From PGYR01 sp034670025 (GTDB lineage: Bacteria; Bacteroidota; Ignavibacteria; Kapaibacteriales; UBA2268): a stretch of DNA of 64,000 nucleotides. Both the position numbers and the translations under genes were made by a program. Of the stretch, positions 61,355 through 64,000 are shown piece by piece. The notes beneath the pieces are model-generated. The model ran no database searches and was not told the origin of the DNA. It was given only the letters and a program-made list of their open reading frames with translations. How positions within the stretch are numbered: the stretch's first letter is position 1; each line of letters opens with the position of its first letter. The DNA lies in contig JAXMOE010000006.1 of the NCBI GenBank assembly GCA_034670025.1, positions 102,178 to 166,177 on the forward strand. The letters run 5' to 3'.

Positions 61355-63013
61355 ATGACGAACAAAAGAACAGTAACAGTACCAAGAGGATTGGACCTGA
61401 CCTGCAAAAACTGGCAATTAGAAGCAGCTTACCGTATGATACACCACAATCTTGACCCCGAAAATGCCGAAAAACCTGAAGAACTAATAGTATATGGTGG
61501 CTTGGGAAAAGCAGCCCGAAACTGGGAAAGCTTCGATGCTATCACCAATACGCTTAAGAATATGGATATTGATGAGACATTGTTAGTGCAATCAGGTAAG
61601 CCAGTCGGAGTAGCAAAAACCTATACTGCCGCACCCAGAGTAGTGATAGCCAACTCGAACTTAGTACCGAATTGGGCAAACTGGGAACACTTCCGTGAGC
61701 TTGACAAACAGGGCTTAATGATGTACGGACAGATGACGGCAGGTAGCTGGATTTATATCGGTACACAGGGCATTGTTCAAGGAACTTACGAGACTTTTGC
61801 AGAGTGTGCAAGGCAACATTTTGGTGGCACTCTCGCTGGTAGATTTCTACTTACTGGCGGTATGGGCGGAATGGGTGGTGCTCAACCATTAGCGGCAAAG
61901 TTTGCTGGTGCTGCATCAATTACTGTTGAGATAGACGAAACAAGAATTGACAAAAGAATACACGATGGCTATTGCGATGTGAAAGTTGATAGCTTAGACG
62001 AAGCACTTAGAGTAATGGAAGAAGCAAAGCAGAACAAGGAAGCCAAATCAATTGGACTAATTGGCAACACAGCTGAGATATTACCTGAGCTGTTGAACCG
62101 TGGTATTATCCCAGATATAGTAACTGACCAAACTTCAGCCCACGACCCACTGAATGGTTATTACCCTGCTGGGTACTCAATGGAAGAAAGCGATAAACTA
62201 AGAGTAGAAAATCCTGATAAATACTTAGAAGAAGTTTATAAATCAATTGCTAAGCACGTAGAAACAATGGTAGAATTCCAGAAGCGTGGTTCGGTAGTGT
62301 TTGATTACGGAAATAACATTCGTGGTATAGCACAGGACAAAGGTGGCTACAAAGACGCATTCTCGTTCAAAGGATTCGTTCCCGAATACATACGACCTCT
62401 ATTCTGCGAGGGCAAGGGCCCATTCCGTTGGGTGGCACTATCAGGTAATCCAGATGACATAGCAGTAACTGATGAAGCAATAAAAAACTTATTTCCCAAC
62501 GACGAACCAATGCACAGATGGATAGACAATGCTGCTGCCAACATTGGCTACCAAGCACTTCCATCGCGTATTTGTTGGTTGGGCTATGGAGATAGGAAAA
62601 AAGCAGGGCTACTATTTAACGAATTAGTTGCGTCAGGTAAAGTGTCTGCACCAATAGCTATTGGTCGTGATCACTTGGACTGCGGCTCAGTTGCTTCCCC
62701 TTACAGAGAAACAGAAGGAATGAAAGACGGTTCGGATGCTGTTTCCGATTGGGTATTCTTGAATTTTGCACTAAACTCAATCGGTGGTGCTACTTGGGTG
62801 TCACTTCACCACGGCGGTGGGGTAGGTATGGGGTTGTCACAACACGCTGGTATGGTAGTAGTAGCTGATGGAACTGCCGAAGCAAAAGGCAGATTGGAAA
62901 GAGTACTAACTTACGACCCGCTGATGGGAATACTAAGACACACAGATGCTGGTTATGACCAAGCAAGACAAAACGCAAAGGATAATAATATACTAATACC
63001 GATGGATAAATAA
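61355..63013 (+). CDS. hutU: Urocanate hydratase
   Basis: The 552-residue protein matches urocanase end to end: LVQSGKPVGVAKTY, WANWEHFRELDKQGLMMYGQMTAGSWIYIGTQGI, GGMGGMGGAQPLAAKFAGA (NAD+-binding), TDQTSAHDPLNGYYPAGYS, VVFDYGNNIRG, YIRPLFCEGKGPFRW and ALPSRICWLGYGDR, which contains the conserved Cys. It hydrates urocanate to imidazolone propionate in histidine breakdown, using tightly bound NAD+. No hutH or hutI is present here, so the pathway is split elsewhere. Its stop overlaps the next ATG (TAATG), coupling it to an SDR-like gene. A -7 box and a hairpin lie upstream. Confidence 0.97.
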   Translation: MTNKRTVTVPRGLDLTCKNWQLEAAYRMIHHNLDPENAEKPEELIVYGGLGKAARNWESFDAITNTLKNMDIDETLLVQSGKPVGVAKTYTAAPRVVIANSNLVPNWANWEHFRELDKQGLMMYGQMTAGSWIYIGTQGIVQGTYETFAECARQHFGGTLAGRFLLTGGMGGMGGAQPLAAKFAGAASITVEIDETRIDKRIHDGYCDVKVDSLDEALRVMEEAKQNKEAKSIGLIGNTAEILPELLNRGIIPDIVTDQTSAHDPLNGYYPAGYSMEESDKLRVENPDKYLEEVYKSIAKHVETMVEFQKRGSVVFDYGNNIRGIAQDKGGYKDAFSFKGFVPEYIRPLFCEGKGPFRWVALSGNPDDIAVTDEAIKNLFPNDEPMHRWIDNAAANIGYQALPSRICWLGYGDRKKAGLLFNELVASGKVSAPIAIGRDHLDCGSVASPYRETEGMKDGSDAVSDWVFLNFALNSIGGATWVSLHHGGGVGMGLSQHAGMVVVADGTAEAKGRLERVLTYDPLMGILRHTDAGYDQARQNAKDNNILIPMDK

Positions 63014-63621
63014 TGAAAGCAATAGTAATAGGTGCAACAGGCACAATAGGAAAAGGAATAGTAAAAAGATTAGAAAGCGAAGGATATGAAGTAATAGCTG
63101 CTTCCAGAAGTGGAGAGCACAAAATAGATATTGACAATCCAGAATCAGTGAACGCATTTTTTGCGAACATTGACTCTGTTGATGCCGTAATTTGTGCTGC
63201 TGGTAAAGCAGCTTTCACTCCAATCAACGAGATAGACGAAGAGAAGCTACAACTTAGCTTCAATAGCAAACTCGGTGGACAGATAAGAGTAACCCAAAAG
63301 GCATTAGAAAAGCTGAGTGAAAATGGAGCAGTTATATTAACTGGTGGTATGTTTGCCTACGACCCATGGCCTTCTACATCTGTCCTAGCAGCTGTAAACA
63401 AAGGACTTGAAGGGTTCGCACTTGGAGCAACTAAAGACATAGAAGACGGAAGAAGAGTAATTGTATCGCATCCCCCACTACTATCTGAAACAGCAGAGAG
63501 AATGGAAATGGACACAACCCCATGGCCAAACACAGACAAAGTGTCTGATATGTATTGGAATGCAATTAACAACTCTAAAAACGGCGAGGTTGTTTACTTA
63601 GAGGGCTACGAGCCGAAGTAG
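63013..63621 (+). CDS. Short-chain dehydrogenase-like protein without catalytic Tyr
   Basis: The 202-residue protein has the Rossmann motif VIGATGTIGKGIVKRL, VDAVICAAGKAAF and a GMFAYDPWPSTSVLAAVNKGLEGFALGA segment. In classical SDRs a Tyr lies four residues before the Lys; here that position is Ala (AAVNKG), so the usual proton donor is absent. It resembles the Lin1944-like SDR subgroup, which also lacks the catalytic residues; that comparison is from memory. It is translationally coupled to hutU, so a role linked to histidine breakdown or NAD binding is possible, but unproven. Confidence 0.88.
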   Translation: MKAIVIGATGTIGKGIVKRLESEGYEVIAASRSGEHKIDIDNPESVNAFFANIDSVDAVICAAGKAAFTPINEIDEEKLQLSFNSKLGGQIRVTQKALEKLSENGAVILTGGMFAYDPWPSTSVLAAVNKGLEGFALGATKDIEDGRRVIVSHPPLLSETAERMEMDTTPWPNTDKVSDMYWNAINNSKNGEVVYLEGYEPK

Positions 63622-64000
63622 AAATTCACCTTGATTTTTGTCTCTATTCAACAAGGAAACTTGCTCCCTTGCTACATATTTTTTCCTTTAACAAGGGGTT
63701 GCAACCCCTTGTTGTTGTTCTATATTCTCCTTTCACAGTCTGCCCACGCTGGGTGTGGCAAGCTATGTTTTCAGCGTGAGTGGCAGAGCTTGTTCTGACT
63801 TAGGGAAGATAACCAACCATATTGTGCCCCTTTGGAGTGACTGGCAGAAACTTGTTTCTGATTGAGGAGGAATAAGGTTCACCGAGCGTAGTCGAGGTGA
63901 TGAATTGTTAAGATGCCATCGACTACGCTCAGGTAACTTATCAGAATCCACCTTAAGCCAACCGAGGATGACGAGTTGACTACCTCCCACGCCAAAGGCA
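63622..64000. repeat. Gene-free region with palindromes and repeats (copy C)
   Basis: No gene is seen up to the window end. Positions 63780-63833 match 17744-17797, and the TGGCAGA...CTGA motif is repeated again at 63842-63870, a local duplication. A perfect 20 bp palindrome of the form CAAGGGGTTG and its complement lies at 63692-63711. GAGCGTAGTCGA (63884-63895) and TCGACTACGCTC (63919-63930) form a 12 bp inverted repeat. CGCCAAAGGCA at the very end resembles the start of the block near 54765. Confidence 0.7.

Noticed and set aside
61191..61385. 64-residue minus-strand frame with hydrophobic segment
   Set aside because: It covers the hutU promoter and start, has no ribosome binding site and no homologous pattern.
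63763..63990. 75-residue minus-strand frame near the window end
   Set aside because: It is made of repeat sequence shared with other intergenic sites.

Overview
The window reads as a low-GC chromosomal segment from a Gram-negative bacterium of the Bacteroidota/Chlorobiota/Ignavibacteriota/Kapaibacteriota superphylum. Evidence: about ten secreted proteins end in (or carry a weak version of) the Por/type IX secretion (T9SS) C-terminal sorting domain; several genes are preceded by the TAnnTTTG -7 promoter box of that group; there are TonB-dependent receptors, a probable serine palmitoyltransferase (sphingolipid synthesis), and an AraC-pirin-DoxX-YceI-nitroreductase cluster. A Kapaibacteriota/Ignavibacteriota-like lineage is my inference, not shown directly. 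No rRNA, tRNA, CRISPR, integrase or transposase was seen.

Layout. 1-11.2 kb: five same-strand genes for large secreted proteins, some with cohesin-like and dockerin-like (EF-hand) modules and strongly biased codons, ending partly at a clear terminator. 11.3-15.4 kb: GT2 and GT9 glycosyltransferases with small outer-membrane proteins. 15.4-17.7 kb: DEAD-box RNA helicase and a flavodoxin-fold reductase. 18-27.5 kb: two T9SS cargo genes around a small housekeeping block (alpha-oxoamine synthase, alkyltransferase-like protein, CoA Nudix hydrolase, inactive-looking M16 protein, MoxR ATPase). 27.8-35.2 kb: a TonB receptor, TMEM175-type channel, urea transporter, then the AraC/pirin/DoxX/YceI/nitroreductase stress cluster. 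35.3-44.2 kb (minus strand): a secreted propeller, a four-gene nucleotide-sugar modification operon (dehydrogenase, N-acyltransferase, aminotransferase, membrane protein), a pair of orphan immunity-like genes and a caspase/C25-like secreted protein. 44.3-46.2 kb: a GNAT acetyltransferase overlapping a group II amino-acid decarboxylase. 46.2-48.7 kb (minus): five-gene operon of lipoprotein, beta-barrel, Rid protein and two small proteins. 49.0-52.8 kb: an apparent zinc-acquisition operon (two related lipoproteins, a His/Cys protein, MazG, ZnuD-like receptor). 52.8-63.6 kb: aspS, a beta-barrel protein, an SDR-DUF2867 protein, a 1001-residue T9SS protein, hutU and a Tyr-less SDR.

At least three intergenic regions (17.74-17.98, 54.6-55.3 and 63.6-64.0 kb) carry related degenerate repeats with palindromes and hairpins. 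Genes are packed tightly, often with ATGA or TAATG overlaps; convergent neighbours repeatedly share stop codons. The strongest candidates for something under-described are the zinc operon with an embedded MazG, the decarboxylase/acetyltransferase pair, the sugar operon with an unusual acyltransferase, and the T9SS cargo cluster with cohesin/dockerin-like parts.
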